Below are positions 35,862 to 45,091 of a stretch of 64,000 bases of DNA, piece by piece; the stretch's first letter is position 1, and every line of letters starts with the position of its first letter. The notes beneath the pieces are model-generated. The model did not search any database, was not told the origin of the DNA, and worked only from the letters and a program-made list of their open reading frames with translations. This DNA is from Algoriphagus sp. TR-M9. GTDB lineage: Bacteria; Bacteroidota; Bacteroidia; Cytophagales; Cyclobacteriaceae. The stretch covers positions 3,778,501 to 3,842,500 of the forward strand of contig NZ_CP115160.1 of the NCBI RefSeq assembly GCF_027594545.1, written 5' to 3'. The position numbers and the translations under genes are program-made.

Positions 35862-35894
35862 AGAAGACCGATGACGGGAGACCCGCCACGGCGG
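35862..35894. repeat. GC-rich heptad tract and hairpin
   Basis: AGAAGAC, CGATGAC, GGGAGAC share GAC at a seven-base period, followed by CCGCC-AC-GGCGG. It is much richer in GC than the AT-rich spacer around it. Confidence 0.5.
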
Positions 35895-35983
35895 CCAGGC
35901 AGAAGGACCGGAAAAGCTAGTGTTCAATATTTATTAAAACACTTTAGCCTTTAACTGATAAAATTGTGGGTATCCATATTTAA

Positions 35984-37339
35984 ATGGCAATGAAAGGGAA
36001 AAATATATTACTAAAAACTACAAAAGTCCTCAGCTGGACTTTTGTTGTTTTGTTGGTAATAGGATTGATCACTTTGACCAAAGTAGATCGCTCCCCGATT
36101 CAGGATCAGGATTTTTACAAGCAGACTTTTGCCGCATTAGAGCAACTTGATTTTCCAAAAACCCAAGGAGAAAGCTGGCTGGCCGGCTGGGCTCGTACCA
36201 ATATGACTCCGCCTCAGCCAGTACCCCTAGTAGGCTATGCTCCCCGCGGTAATTATGAATTTGTACAGGACAGCTCCTTTGTGAAGGCACTCACACTTTC
36301 CAATGGTAAGACCCAAGTGGCCTGGCTGAATTTTGAGCTGCTGATCGTACATCCTGCCCTGGCAAATCAAATCCAAGAAGCAATCAAAAGCAATGAATTA
36401 CCCATAGATCAAGTCATCTTTACTGCCACGCATACCCACTCCGGCATGGGCGGATACATGCCCGGCCCTATGGGAGAATTGGCTTTTGGAGGGTATGATC
36501 AGACTACCGTAGACCTTTTGGTGAAAAGCAGCCTAAATGCCCTGAAAAATGCACTGGCTGCCCAAGACACGGTGTCCATAACCTTCCGGAAATCGGATGC
36601 TGGAAACTTAGTCGCCAATAGATTTGTGAAGGATGGCCCGAAAGACCCCTTTGTCCGTCAACTTATTTTTACCAAAAAGTCTGGCAAAAAAGCAACCTTT
36701 CTCACCTACTCGGCCCATGCCACTGCGATGACCACTAAATTCATGGGACTATCCGGTGACTATCCTTTCTACCTCATGGAGAATCTAGAGAAAAGAGCCT
36801 TTGACTTCGCTATCTATGCTGCCGGTACAGTGGGAAGCCACATGCCTTTGCGGCCAGGAAACTCCCCAGAAAAGGTTCAGCAGTACGCCCATGAACTAGA
36901 CTCTACCCTCGCATTGAAAATGACCTACTTTGCCACGGTAAAGAAGCCTCAAATCCGCCATGCAAGCTTGCCCATCTCCTTGCGCGAACCCCATCTTCGC
37001 ATTTCGGACAACCTTCGCCTTAGACCATGGCTTTTTAATTACCTGCTAGGAGACACTAACCCCCACTTTGATATCACCTTAATCGGCAACACGCTGATGA
37101 TCGCTTCCAGCGGTGAGCTTTCTGGTGTTTTCTATGAAAAGTGGGATCAGCTGGCGCAAAGCAAAGGCTTAAACCTGATCGTCACTACGTTCAACGGAGG
37201 CTATATCGGATACATCACGCCAGATGAATTATATGACGAGCATTATCATGAAGTGCGGGAAATGAATTGGTATGGACCAGGAAACGGAAAATACTTTGAT
37301 GAGATGATCCTGAGGATTATTTCCAAATCGAATCCCTAG
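35984..37339 (+). CDS. Neutral/alkaline ceramidase-like protein
   Basis: 451 residues with an N-terminal membrane anchor (about residues 15-34), so probably extracytoplasmic. The first part follows the ceramidase N-terminal domain: AGWARTNMTPPQPVPLVGY, then FTATHTHSGMGGYMPG with two likely zinc His residues. It lacks the C-terminal domain and the NxGDVSPN nucleophile motif of true ceramidases is not seen (AAGTVGSHMP at the matching place). Substrate therefore uncertain; sphingolipids do occur in this phylum. Confidence 0.7.
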   Translation: MAMKGKNILLKTTKVLSWTFVVLLVIGLITLTKVDRSPIQDQDFYKQTFAALEQLDFPKTQGESWLAGWARTNMTPPQPVPLVGYAPRGNYEFVQDSSFVKALTLSNGKTQVAWLNFELLIVHPALANQIQEAIKSNELPIDQVIFTATHTHSGMGGYMPGPMGELAFGGYDQTTVDLLVKSSLNALKNALAAQDTVSITFRKSDAGNLVANRFVKDGPKDPFVRQLIFTKKSGKKATFLTYSAHATAMTTKFMGLSGDYPFYLMENLEKRAFDFAIYAAGTVGSHMPLRPGNSPEKVQQYAHELDSTLALKMTYFATVKKPQIRHASLPISLREPHLRISDNLRLRPWLFNYLLGDTNPHFDITLIGNTLMIASSGELSGVFYEKWDQLAQSKGLNLIVTTFNGGYIGYITPDELYDEHYHEVREMNWYGPGNGKYFDEMILRIISKSNP

Positions 37340-37397
37340 TTGGCACAAAGGAGTTTACTCTTATCATGCGCTATGCATTAAATAAATCATCACCACT

Positions 37398-37799
37398 ATG
37401 AGCCTTTCCACCCTAAAAAGTATCTATCAATGCAAGTGTCCTCGCTGCCATCAAGGCGATATGTTTTTGCGTGGAAAACTGCTCAGCTCCAAATTTTCTG
37501 TGATGAATAAATGCTGCGCTCATTGCGGACAGGCCTTTGAGCCGGAGCCAGGATATTACTTCGGAGCCATGTTTGTGAGCTATGCGATTAATACGGCATT
37601 GTTTATTACGGCATGGCTAGCTTTATCCATTGTCCATCCGGATTATTCACTGACTCTTCTGCTGGCCATACTAGGGATCACGGTACTGATTTTTGTACCT
37701 TTTATCTATAGGATCAGCAGAGCTATCTGGATTTCCATTTTTATAAAATATAGTAGCGAAGACTTTCCTGATTCGCCTGATAGAGCAGTCCGGAAATAA
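37398..37799 (+). CDS. DUF983 membrane protein with zinc ribbon
   Basis: 133 residues. Two Cys pairs, CKCPRCHQGDMF near residue 13 and CAHCGQAF near 40, form a probable zinc ribbon, followed by two long hydrophobic segments (about 55-75 and 85-108). This is the DUF983 pattern. Function unknown. Confidence 0.82.
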   Translation: MSLSTLKSIYQCKCPRCHQGDMFLRGKLLSSKFSVMNKCCAHCGQAFEPEPGYYFGAMFVSYAINTALFITAWLALSIVHPDYSLTLLLAILGITVLIFVPFIYRISRAIWISIFIKYSSEDFPDSPDRAVRK

Positions 37800-37812
37800 A
37801 GTTGAAGTCAAT

Positions 37813-38406
37813 TCATTTTAATCTCCAAACCTGGGACTTCACCCATCCTTCCATAAAGCGCTGCTCTTCTGTTTTACTAAAACCCTTCTTGGAAAAAAAT
37901 CCCGAGTAGTCTGGGAGATCCTTGCGATGATGACCCGCCACCAATCGAAAGAAAGTAATCATCACTTGATTCAGGAATTTTTGTCTGTAGTTTTTTGGGC
38001 GAAAAAAATCTGCAAATACTATCCTTCCACCAGCTTTTAGCGCAAGCTTGATTTCTTCTAAAAGTGATTCAATTGCTTCATCAGGCAGGGTATCCAATAC
38101 AAAATGCAGCCAGACTTCATCAAACTTTTTCCCAGCCTCGAAATTGCCTAAGCGGAAATCCAGCTGGCTGAATTGGAGATTTGCCTTCGCTTTTTTCAGC
38201 ATGCTGTCGGACAATTCCCAATATTCCCCAGAAATATCAGCCTCGATTTCAGCGTAATCCAGCCCATCTCCCCCACCGATAATCAAGACACGTTTGGACT
38301 TGGTATCATCCAGAAAACATAGTTTAGCCTCTTTTAGCTTTTGCCCAAAAATGAACTTTACCAAAGAAGAATACCAGGGAGCAAGTAAACTATACTGATC
38401 TTTCAC
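37813..38406 (-). CDS. Class I SAM-dependent methyltransferase
   Basis: Rossmann-fold methyltransferase: RVLIIGGGDGLDYAEIE is the SAM-binding motif I, followed by LDFRLGNFE, FDEVWLHFVLDTLPDE and GGRIVFADFF. Substrate unknown. I propose the GTG at 38406 (MKDQYSLLAPWY, 197 residues), which matches how such proteins usually begin; ATG codons at 38469 and 38496 would run into the divergent acyl-CoA dehydrogenase gene. Confidence 0.78.
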   Translation of the reverse strand: MKDQYSLLAPWYSSLVKFIFGQKLKEAKLCFLDDTKSKRVLIIGGGDGLDYAEIEADISGEYWELSDSMLKKAKANLQFSQLDFRLGNFEAGKKFDEVWLHFVLDTLPDEAIESLLEEIKLALKAGGRIVFADFFRPKNYRQKFLNQVMITFFRLVAGHHRKDLPDYSGFFSKKGFSKTEEQRFMEGWVKSQVWRLK

Positions 38407-38446
38407 TAGTTTAAAGGAATGAACTAATTCCCAAAATACCCTTTTT

Positions 38447-39805
38447 ATGAAGAATCTATTTAAAACCATAGGCGGTCTGCGCCAACTTTTATCCACCGTC
38501 GATCTGGATCAAATCTCCAAACTTTCCCAAAAAGTAGATCTCTCCAAGATGGTGGGGCTGGTATCCCAAATGAGCGACGAAGACCTGTCGAAAATGATGG
38601 GAATGCTCAAAGGCGGCAGCAAACCCAAAACCATTCCGCCGATCAATGGAGATTTTTATGAGCTGGGCAAAACCCTTGCTCCACAGGAGCGGGAAATCCA
38701 ACTCAAGGTGCGAGAATTTATGGAGCGGGAAATCAAGCCTATCGCAAATGACTACTGGAACCGTGGTGAATTCCCCATGCAGATCATCCCCAAAATGGCC
38801 GAACTGGACATTGCCGGATTGACTTACCAAGGCTATGGCTGTCCCGGACACTCGGCGCTGCTGGAAGGTTTTGTAGCTATGGAAATGGCGAGAATCGATA
38901 CTTCTATCTCCACATTCTTCGGAGTGCAAAGCGGCTTAGCCATGGGCTCCGTTTACCTCTGTGGTTCTGAAGCCCAAAAGCAAGAATGGCTACCTGCTAT
39001 GCAAAAACTGGAGAAAATCGGGGCATTTGGCTTGACCGAGCCTGAAGTCGGATCCGGTGTAGCAGGAGGTTTGACCACTACTTGTAAAAGAGAAGGCGAT
39101 GCCTGGGTGCTGAATGGGCAGAAAAAATGGATTGGAAATGCTACGTTTTCCGATATGACTGTCATCTGGGCGAGAGACCTGGACGATCAGCAGGTGAAAG
39201 GATTTATCGTGCGAAAAGAAAATCCCGGATTCAAAGCAGAAAAGCTGGAAGACAAAATGGCGCTGAGAATAGTACAGAATGCCCTGATCACGCTTACGAA
39301 TTGTGAGGTACCGGAATCAGACAGACTGCAGGAAGCGAACTCCTTCCGGGACACTTCCAAAGTACTGCGCATGACCAGAGCCGGTGTGGCATGGCAGGCC
39401 GTGGGCTGTGCCCGAGGGGCTTATGAGTTGGCTTTGGCTTACACCAATGAACGCAAGCAATTCGGCAGACCTATCGCATCCTTCCAACTCGTTCAGGATC
39501 TTTTGGTGACTATGCTGGGTGATCTGACTGCCATGCAGACGATGGTATTCAGATTATCGGAAATGCAGGACGATGACATTCTGAAAGACGAACATGCTTC
39601 CCTAGCCAAAGTTTTCTGTACCCTTCGTATGCGCTCCATTGTGGATCATTCCCGTGAACTTTTCGGAGGAAATGGCATTTTGCTCCGCCATGATATCGCG
39701 AGATTTGTAGCAGATGCTGAAGCAGTTTACAGCTATGAAGGCACCAAGGAAATCAATTCCCTGATTGTAGGCCGGGCCATTACCGGGCATAGTGCATTCG
39801 TCTAA
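38447..39805 (+). CDS. Acyl-CoA dehydrogenase, glutaryl-CoA type
   Basis: FAD enzyme that oxidises an acyl-CoA. The core from about residue 65 has GAFGLTEPEVGSGVAGG (flavin site), WVLNGQKKWIGNATF, and AVYSYEGTKEINSLIVGRAI with the catalytic-type Glu in YEGT. These resemble glutaryl-CoA dehydrogenases. At 452 residues it has about 60 extra N-terminal residues (LSKMVGLVSQMSDEDLSKMM) that look amphipathic and are not part of the fold. Substrate not determined by context. Confidence 0.85.
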   Translation: MKNLFKTIGGLRQLLSTVDLDQISKLSQKVDLSKMVGLVSQMSDEDLSKMMGMLKGGSKPKTIPPINGDFYELGKTLAPQEREIQLKVREFMEREIKPIANDYWNRGEFPMQIIPKMAELDIAGLTYQGYGCPGHSALLEGFVAMEMARIDTSISTFFGVQSGLAMGSVYLCGSEAQKQEWLPAMQKLEKIGAFGLTEPEVGSGVAGGLTTTCKREGDAWVLNGQKKWIGNATFSDMTVIWARDLDDQQVKGFIVRKENPGFKAEKLEDKMALRIVQNALITLTNCEVPESDRLQEANSFRDTSKVLRMTRAGVAWQAVGCARGAYELALAYTNERKQFGRPIASFQLVQDLLVTMLGDLTAMQTMVFRLSEMQDDDILKDEHASLAKVFCTLRMRSIVDHSRELFGGNGILLRHDIARFVADAEAVYSYEGTKEINSLIVGRAITGHSAFV

Positions 39806-40641
39806 AGTAACAGTAAAATAGCAGGAATCAAGAAGGCGATTTCCATTCGCATCCGGATCTGTTCAGGGCTAGAGTCAGATTTGAAAAAGCTCAAATAGTG
39901 GACAAACAACATCAACAATACTAAACCCGGGAAGATCCTATAAAGAGAATTCACCAGTAGCAAGCCAATTAAAGCGACTAGGATTAATCCAATTGCGAGC
40001 TGGTGAATTCTCGGGTTTAGTTTCTCCTGAGGGATAATGGTGGCGATGGAAGAAAAGCCAGATTCCGAATCGCTTTCCTTATCCAAACTGGAAAGCATAA
40101 TCAGATTTAGGTAAGCTAAGCCCATGTATAAAAGCGTCAGGCCAAAAGCCGTCCAGGTATAATCTATGGCTGGAGCTTCATACCAAGGAAGCCAGGAAAT
40201 CCCGATTACATAGAATATAGCGGAACTGAGTTCCTTCAGACGGGCTTGCTTAGCTGCCAATTTCCTCACGGCAAGCATGATCCCGAGAATCACAACCCCA
40301 AGCCCTGCACCAAAAAACAATTCCTGAGAAAACCCAAAGAATTTTATCGCCCCATACAGACCAATACATCCAACAATGCTTAACATGAGCAGTAAAGGCT
40401 TTTGGTAAATCAGATGGAAATGATGTCTATCTTCTGCATGCTCAGCTGCCAGTTTTCGCGCATCCATCAAATGATCCGCGGTATAAATACACCAAACAGC
40501 CATAGCCAGCAGCGCATATTCCTGCCAGTCCAATTCTACTCTTAGTGCTCGCTCAAAAAAAAGCATTCCAGCCATTGAGCCAAGAACCACATCCAAAGAA
40601 AGCCAGGTAAGCCGCTGATAGATTTTAAAAAGAAACTGCAC
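39802..40641 (-). CDS. UbiA-like prenyltransferase family membrane protein
   Basis: 279 residues, eight or nine hydrophobic segments. Two Asp-rich loops fit the UbiA pattern: YTADHLMDARK (about residue 54) and SSLDKESDSESGFSSIATI (about residue 190), each with D-x3-D for Mg-diphosphate binding. The second is close to DxEGDxxxG of known members. The substrate cannot be told; the nearby genes give no pathway. Its stop overlaps the convergent acyl-CoA dehydrogenase stop by 4 bases. Confidence 0.7.
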   Translation of the reverse strand: MQFLFKIYQRLTWLSLDVVLGSMAGMLFFERALRVELDWQEYALLAMAVWCIYTADHLMDARKLAAEHAEDRHHFHLIYQKPLLLMLSIVGCIGLYGAIKFFGFSQELFFGAGLGVVILGIMLAVRKLAAKQARLKELSSAIFYVIGISWLPWYEAPAIDYTWTAFGLTLLYMGLAYLNLIMLSSLDKESDSESGFSSIATIIPQEKLNPRIHQLAIGLILVALIGLLLVNSLYRIFPGLVLLMLFVHYLSFFKSDSSPEQIRMRMEIAFLIPAILLLL

Positions 40642-40746
40642 GGATTAAAGATAAGGCGAATGGGCAAAAGTCCATAGTTGGTGCTCGGATGCTCGTGGAT
40701 ATTATTTATTTTACGGATCAATTCTCAACCCCATAAACCTAAACAC

Positions 40747-41385
40747 ATGAAAAAACTCAATTTACTTTTAGCCGCCTTTTTCGCTTTTACCAGTCTTTCT
40801 TTGGCACAATCCCCGATCAAAATCGCCTGTGTGGGAAATAGTATCACCCAAGGTCCAGGAAGAGACAATCCAGACAGCTGGCCGTTACAGATGCAAGCCA
40901 TTCTTGGTGACGCCTATGAAGTGGGGAACTTCGGAGTAAGTGGAAGAACCCTACTCAAAAAAGGAGATTATCCTTATTGGAATGAGCCACAGTTTCAGCA
41001 GGTGAAGGATTTCAAAGCAGACATTCTGATCATCATGCTGGGAACGAATGATTCCAAGCCTCAGAACTGGCAATACGCATCGGAATTCAGACAGGATTAC
41101 CTGGATATGATCGCCGAGTTTAAGAAAACCATGCCTGCCGATGGCAAAGTCTATGTAATCATGCCGGTACCTGTAACCCGTGAAAACTTCGGGATCACTC
41201 CTGTGGTCATGAACAATGAGCAACGCATGATGATCATGGATATCGCTATAGACTCAGGTTCTGAACTGATCGATCTATATACCCCATTTATGGGCCATGA
41301 AGATCTCCTGCCTGATGGAGTTCATCCAAATACCGAAGGATTGGGAATTATGGCGAAGGTGGTGGCGCGGGCAATTAGGCTTTAA
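40747..41385 (+). CDS. Secreted SGNH/GDSL hydrolase
   Basis: Esterase-type hydrolase. From ATG 40747 a signal peptide (cut after LSLA-QSP) precedes the SGNH blocks: VGNSITQG (catalytic Ser), VSGRTLL (Gly), MLGTNDSKP (Asn) and LPDGVHPNTEG (Asp and His). 212 residues. Likely removes acyl groups from carbohydrates outside the cytoplasm; exact substrate unknown. An upstream ATG (40678) would hide the signal peptide. Confidence 0.85.
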   Translation: MKKLNLLLAAFFAFTSLSLAQSPIKIACVGNSITQGPGRDNPDSWPLQMQAILGDAYEVGNFGVSGRTLLKKGDYPYWNEPQFQQVKDFKADILIIMLGTNDSKPQNWQYASEFRQDYLDMIAEFKKTMPADGKVYVIMPVPVTRENFGITPVVMNNEQRMMIMDIAIDSGSELIDLYTPFMGHEDLLPDGVHPNTEGLGIMAKVVARAIRL

Positions 41386-41561
41386 ATTTCGAATTAGAAA
41401 ATTGGAAAATTCGCTGTCACCGCCCAAGCTCGTGTATCATAAAAACTAGATTTCGAGTGTCCAAGGAAGCCGGAGATAAAGTGAATAAAACCGATGATGA
41501 GCCACCCACTAAAAATATTTAATAATAAATAAATTGGTGGCTGGATAATAGAAATTAAAAA

Positions 41562-41762
41562 ATGAATGTAGACATTTTAATCATCGGACTTGTTTTCCTT
41601 CTATTGGGAATACTCGGACTGGCAATAGAATCAAATAAGTCGGCCAAAGAAAAACAAGAGCGAGTTTGGAGTTACTCGTTGACACAATTCATATTAGGTA
41701 TTTGGATACTGATATTTGTAGGAGCTATTCTAACAATTATTGGAATACTTGGTGACTATTGA
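41562..41762 (+). CDS. Small hypothetical membrane protein
   Basis: 66 residues with two hydrophobic helices (about 4-22 and 42-62) split by a charged loop (SNKSAKEKQERVW). Not recognised. It stands alone between repeats; AT-rich like its surroundings. Confidence 0.5.
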   Translation: MNVDILIIGLVFLLLGILGLAIESNKSAKEKQERVWSYSLTQFILGIWILIFVGAILTIIGILGDY

Positions 41763-42354
41763 TCAGTTAAAAAAAATAAAGATGTATGGACTCTCCTTAT
41801 TTCGGGTAGATAAAAGAATTCCCCAGATGAACCCCAAGACCCAGAATAGGTCAAACCTAACAATCTTTAGTGATAGTCAAGATACTTATCAAAGTTCAAC
41901 CCCTTCGGGGTTACCATTTTCAATTATTATTTCTGATGTCCACGGGTTGCACCCGCGGTTATTGAAAAGTTGGACCACTTCGTGGTCACAGGTCATATTT
42001 GTTGACTTCTCCTCTAAAAACGACTGGAGATTGAAAGATCAAATGATTTGCTGAAAATCGATTTAAAAGCATGACCCCTAACGGGGTCAAACCATTAATA
42101 GCCATGGGTGCAACCCATGGTTTATTGGATACCAAACCAACCCACGACCCCGAAGGCGGTCGAACTCATTCCTGAATTTCTTAAATACTCTTTGTGATTT
42201 CCGGATGTAAGTGAAGTGTCAACTTTATTGAAAAACCCACTAAGCATAGATCGCATCTAAGCTCAATTATCTTAAAGAGTTTGAAATTCCAACTTTCAAC
42301 CCTCTTTGCGGCTTTGCGCCGTTGCGGGAGTATTTCCACTTCTAGCTTAATCTA
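41763..42354. other. 592-base region without a gene, rich in hairpins
   Basis: Holds six short hairpins in two sets (41898-41987 and 42073-42162) and an 8-base tandem (TTTGCGGC, TTTGCGCC, GTTGCGGG at 42305-42328). A 104-codon frame at 41740-42054 runs straight through the hairpins and overlaps the small membrane protein gene; I do not accept it. Confidence 0.7.
41898..42162. repeat. Cluster of six hairpins in two sets
   Basis: AACCCC-TTC-GGGGTT (41898), CCACGGGT-TGC-ACCCGCGG (41940, one mismatch), GACCAC-TTC-GTGGTC (41973), GACCCC-TAAC-GGGGTC (42073), CCATGGGT-GCA-ACCCATGG (42102), CGACC-N8-GGTCG (42145). The second and fifth are versions of one sequence; both sets run GGGGT-type, then CC-N-GGGT, then GACC-type. 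Confidence 0.75.
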
Positions 42355-43926
42355 TCACTCCTCCACAAACCCAATTTGCTTCCATTCTCCTTCGATCGGA
42401 TCGTTTTTCTGGGGAGCACCTGGGGTACTTCTACCTTCTTTAATGTACTTAGTCAGAAGCGCTTTTAGCGAGGCTACTTTCTCAGGATTCTCAGCTTGTA
42501 GATTGTTAGTTTCTCCCGGGTCGGAAGCCAAATTATACAGCTGCACATCCGGAAGTCCCTCCTCAGCAGGAGTATTCGGTTTGGGTGCGCTCCATCCCCC
42601 GGATCCTTTGGCCATGATGAGTTTCCAATCTCCTTGACGGATCGCGAAGCTGCCATTAATGGAATGTGAAACAGTCGCCTCACGGAATTGATCCACCTGC
42701 TTACCTGCATCAAAAAGTGGCAGCAAACTGTAGCTATCCTCTCCTTCATCGTCCTTCAAATCGTATCCTGTGATTTCAGCACCTGTGGCCATCATATCAG
42801 TGAGACAGATCGTTTGTTCCCTGCTCGATCCCGCCTGGATTTTGGCAGGCCACTTCGCAATAAAGGGAACACGATGCCCTCCTTCGTAAATATCCGCTTT
42901 ATGACCCCGATAGATGTAGCTGGAGAAATGTCCAGCCCCTTGCATCACATCCAGTCCCGCTGCCGGTGAACCTCCATTATCAGAGGTGAAAATAATCAGC
43001 GTATTTTCGTCTATGCCTGCATTTTTAATCACTGCATTTACCTGCCCCACATAATCGTCTATCATCATCATAAAGTCAGCATAGGGCGCCAGACCACTTT
43101 TACCCTGCCAGTCTGCCGGAGGCAAAATCGGGGTATGGGGAGATGGTAAAGCAAGGTACAAGAAGAAAGGGTTTTCGGTTTTGGACTGCTCCTCTATGTA
43201 TTGGATGGAGCGATCAAAGAAGTTTGGAGTGACTTCCTCATGGTCAAAATCGGGGGAAGTCGGTCCTTCTCTCCACCAGGAATATTTGCCGGTATTTACT
43301 GTGACCGTATCTGGGATGGCTGTTACTTTTCCATTTTCCACATAGACATAAGGAGCCATATCCAGGGAACCAGAATGGCCATAGGCATAATCAAAACCCA
43401 GATCGTTTGGCGTATGGGTAATAGGTTTGCTGAAATCAATCTGCTCAAAGTCTTTAGCATCCCAGCCTTCACCCCGTAGCGTATCTCCATCTACTAGCCC
43501 CCAGTTCCAGCCCAGGTGCCACTTTCCTATAAAAGCAGTATGGTAACCGGCGGATTTCATCACATCGGCTATAGTCGTGCGTTCGTCCTCGATGAGCGCC
43601 GGTGATTTCCCAGTCAGAACCCCGGACTTCAAGGTACTCCGCCAGTTGTATCTACCGGTCAGAAACCCGTATCGGGTAGGCGTACAAACCGCCGATGGGG
43701 TATGTGCATCGGTGAATTTCATCCCTTCAGCAGCTAACTGATCAATATTTGGAGTCAAAATTTTACCTTCTGGGTTGAAAGCCCCTATGTCACCATAGCC
43801 CAGGTCATCAGCGAGAATCACGATTACATTGGGATATTCTGCTTTTTCCTCCGATTGCTCCGGGGAAGCGCAGGAGAAAAACTGGAGGATCAGGCAAAAG
43901 ACGGAAAGTTGAAGGAGGGTTTTCAT
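42355..43926 (-). CDS. Sulfatase lipoprotein (arylsulfatase type)
   Basis: Hydrolyses sulfate esters, probably from polysaccharides or other organic sulfates. Lipobox LQFFSC gives an anchored protein facing out of the cytoplasm. NVIVILADDLGYGDIG holds two metal Asp residues, and Cys 81 in VCTPTRYGFLTGRY is the C-x-P-x-R site converted to formylglycine by a maturation enzyme not in this window. GKWHLGW follows. 523 residues, normal. No polysaccharide locus surrounds it. Confidence 0.92.
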   Translation of the reverse strand: MKTLLQLSVFCLILQFFSCASPEQSEEKAEYPNVIVILADDLGYGDIGAFNPEGKILTPNIDQLAAEGMKFTDAHTPSAVCTPTRYGFLTGRYNWRSTLKSGVLTGKSPALIEDERTTIADVMKSAGYHTAFIGKWHLGWNWGLVDGDTLRGEGWDAKDFEQIDFSKPITHTPNDLGFDYAYGHSGSLDMAPYVYVENGKVTAIPDTVTVNTGKYSWWREGPTSPDFDHEEVTPNFFDRSIQYIEEQSKTENPFFLYLALPSPHTPILPPADWQGKSGLAPYADFMMMIDDYVGQVNAVIKNAGIDENTLIIFTSDNGGSPAAGLDVMQGAGHFSSYIYRGHKADIYEGGHRVPFIAKWPAKIQAGSSREQTICLTDMMATGAEITGYDLKDDEGEDSYSLLPLFDAGKQVDQFREATVSHSINGSFAIRQGDWKLIMAKGSGGWSAPKPNTPAEEGLPDVQLYNLASDPGETNNLQAENPEKVASLKALLTKYIKEGRSTPGAPQKNDPIEGEWKQIGFVEE

Positions 43927-44116
43927 AAATCTGGGAATGCTTACTAATTCACCTGCAATTTAGGGCATTTGCCTAATAAATCTAAATTTATTTCAGCAAT
44001 TCGTACCGGAACTAAACGGCCTATTCTGCCGAAAAAGTAAAGTTGAACAACTCTTCGTTGGCATGCTCAGCTTTTTGCTTGCTCCCGCCCTAAGAAGGGC
44101 AGCGGATAGAAAGCCA

Positions 44117-44596
44117 TCAATCCAACACCCTTCTGGCAAATAAAAAGGCCTTGGACCAGTACCGGTTGCTAAGGTAATCTTCGGAAACCCCCAAAGAACT
44201 GGAAGCATGAATAAAGCGCACATCCCCCCTTGAAGTCTCTGTCACTATTCCAGAATGAGTGACCTGCTTCCTTCTCTTTCCCGTGGCAAAAAACAACACA
44301 TCTCCAGGCTTGATGTCATTGGTTCGGACAGTCTTGCCCACTTTACTTTGATCTGCAGACATTCTAGGCATGGTAATCCCTACAGCATAAAAGGAGTGGT
44401 ATACCAAAGCAGAGCAATCCATCCCAGCTCTGGTGGTACCTCCAAAGCGATAAGGTGTGCCCGTATAGCTTCGGGCAGTGGAGATTACTTGATTAAATGG
44501 CTCGTTGGCTACTTTCTTTTTGGATGCACAGGAAAAACTAAAGCTGGCAAGGATTAACAATAAAAGCGTTTGAAATCTGAATTTTTCTAGCCTCAT
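44117..44596 (-). CDS. NlpC/P60 (C40) cell wall peptidase lipoprotein
   Basis: Cuts gamma-D-Glu-DAP type bonds in peptidoglycan peptides. Lipobox SFSFSC, then the C40 domain with the Cys-His-His triad: Cys in GMDCSALVY, His in VTHSGIV, His in RFIHASS. About 159 residues from ATG 44596. An upstream TTG at 44644 falls in the promoter. Single gene. Confidence 0.9.
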   Translation of the reverse strand: MRLEKFRFQTLLLLILASFSFSCASKKKVANEPFNQVISTARSYTGTPYRFGGTTRAGMDCSALVYHSFYAVGITMPRMSADQSKVGKTVRTNDIKPGDVLFFATGKRRKQVTHSGIVTETSRGDVRFIHASSSLGVSEDYLSNRYWSKAFLFARRVLD

Positions 44597-44613
44597 AGTG
44601 GTTTTTGTTCTTT

Positions 44614-44644
44614 CAAGTATAAGTCGAAGCCATACAGAAATCAA
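44614..44644 (-). promoter_or_regulatory. Promoter of the NlpC/P60 gene
   Basis: Minus strand: TTG (44644-44642), 20-base spacer, TATACTTG (44621-44614), one base off TAnnTTTG. The -7 element ends 18 bases before the ATG. Confidence 0.55.
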
Positions 44645-44698
44645 CCTTTTCCCAGCAAAAAAGTGTTTGATTCCTTAACTTATAGCGACTAAACGCAG

Positions 44699-44941
44699 AT
44701 GATGAGCAAAGAAGAATTCGCCAACCTTCCTTTCCACAAAAAAATAGCAACCCTCTACACTGAAGGCACCTTCGTAGTGGGCATACGCTATTACAAGCAT
44801 AAGGTGAATTTATATCTGCTGGACAATGAGTACGTAGAAGTTTTCTATAATCACAAACAGGACAAAATCGACAAGATTGATTTTTTGCCACGTAATCATA
44901 CCCGGATGAAGTTCTATCTGGATCAAATTAAGTTGGCGTGA
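44699..44941 (+). CDS. Small hypothetical protein
   Basis: 80 residues, no signal or membrane segment. Many aromatic and charged residues (YYKHKVNLYLLDNEYVEVFY), probably a small beta-rich cytosolic protein. Not recognised by name; its regular codon use and the clean spacing support a real gene. Function unknown. Confidence 0.6.
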   Translation: MMSKEEFANLPFHKKIATLYTEGTFVVGIRYYKHKVNLYLLDNEYVEVFYNHKQDKIDKIDFLPRNHTRMKFYLDQIKLA

Positions 44942-44995
44942 TTCTCGCGCGGATCTACGGGGATTCTTTTGGAGTAAAAACCTCATTTCAACTAC

Positions 44996-45050
44996 AAAAC
45001 CCAATCTGCGATCATCTGCGGGATTTATCAGCGCAAATCTGCGGGAAATA
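44996..45050. repeat. CTGCGGGA-type intergenic repeat
   Basis: Recurring AATCTGCG / CATCTGCGGGA / CAGCGCAAATCTGCGGGA between the 80-residue protein gene and ddl. Looks like a decayed tandem or dispersed repeat. Confidence 0.4.
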
Positions 45051-45091
45051 CCCGAAAAATAAAGTAATTCGCATTGTTAAGTCCTACAACT

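Noticed and set aside
41740..42054. Open frame of 104 codons after the small membrane protein gene
   Set aside because: It overlaps that gene, runs through three hairpin repeats, and has no protein-like composition or recognisable start context.
41898..42162. CRISPR array
   Set aside because: The hairpins differ in sequence and spacing, spacers are not uniform, and no cas gene is in the window.
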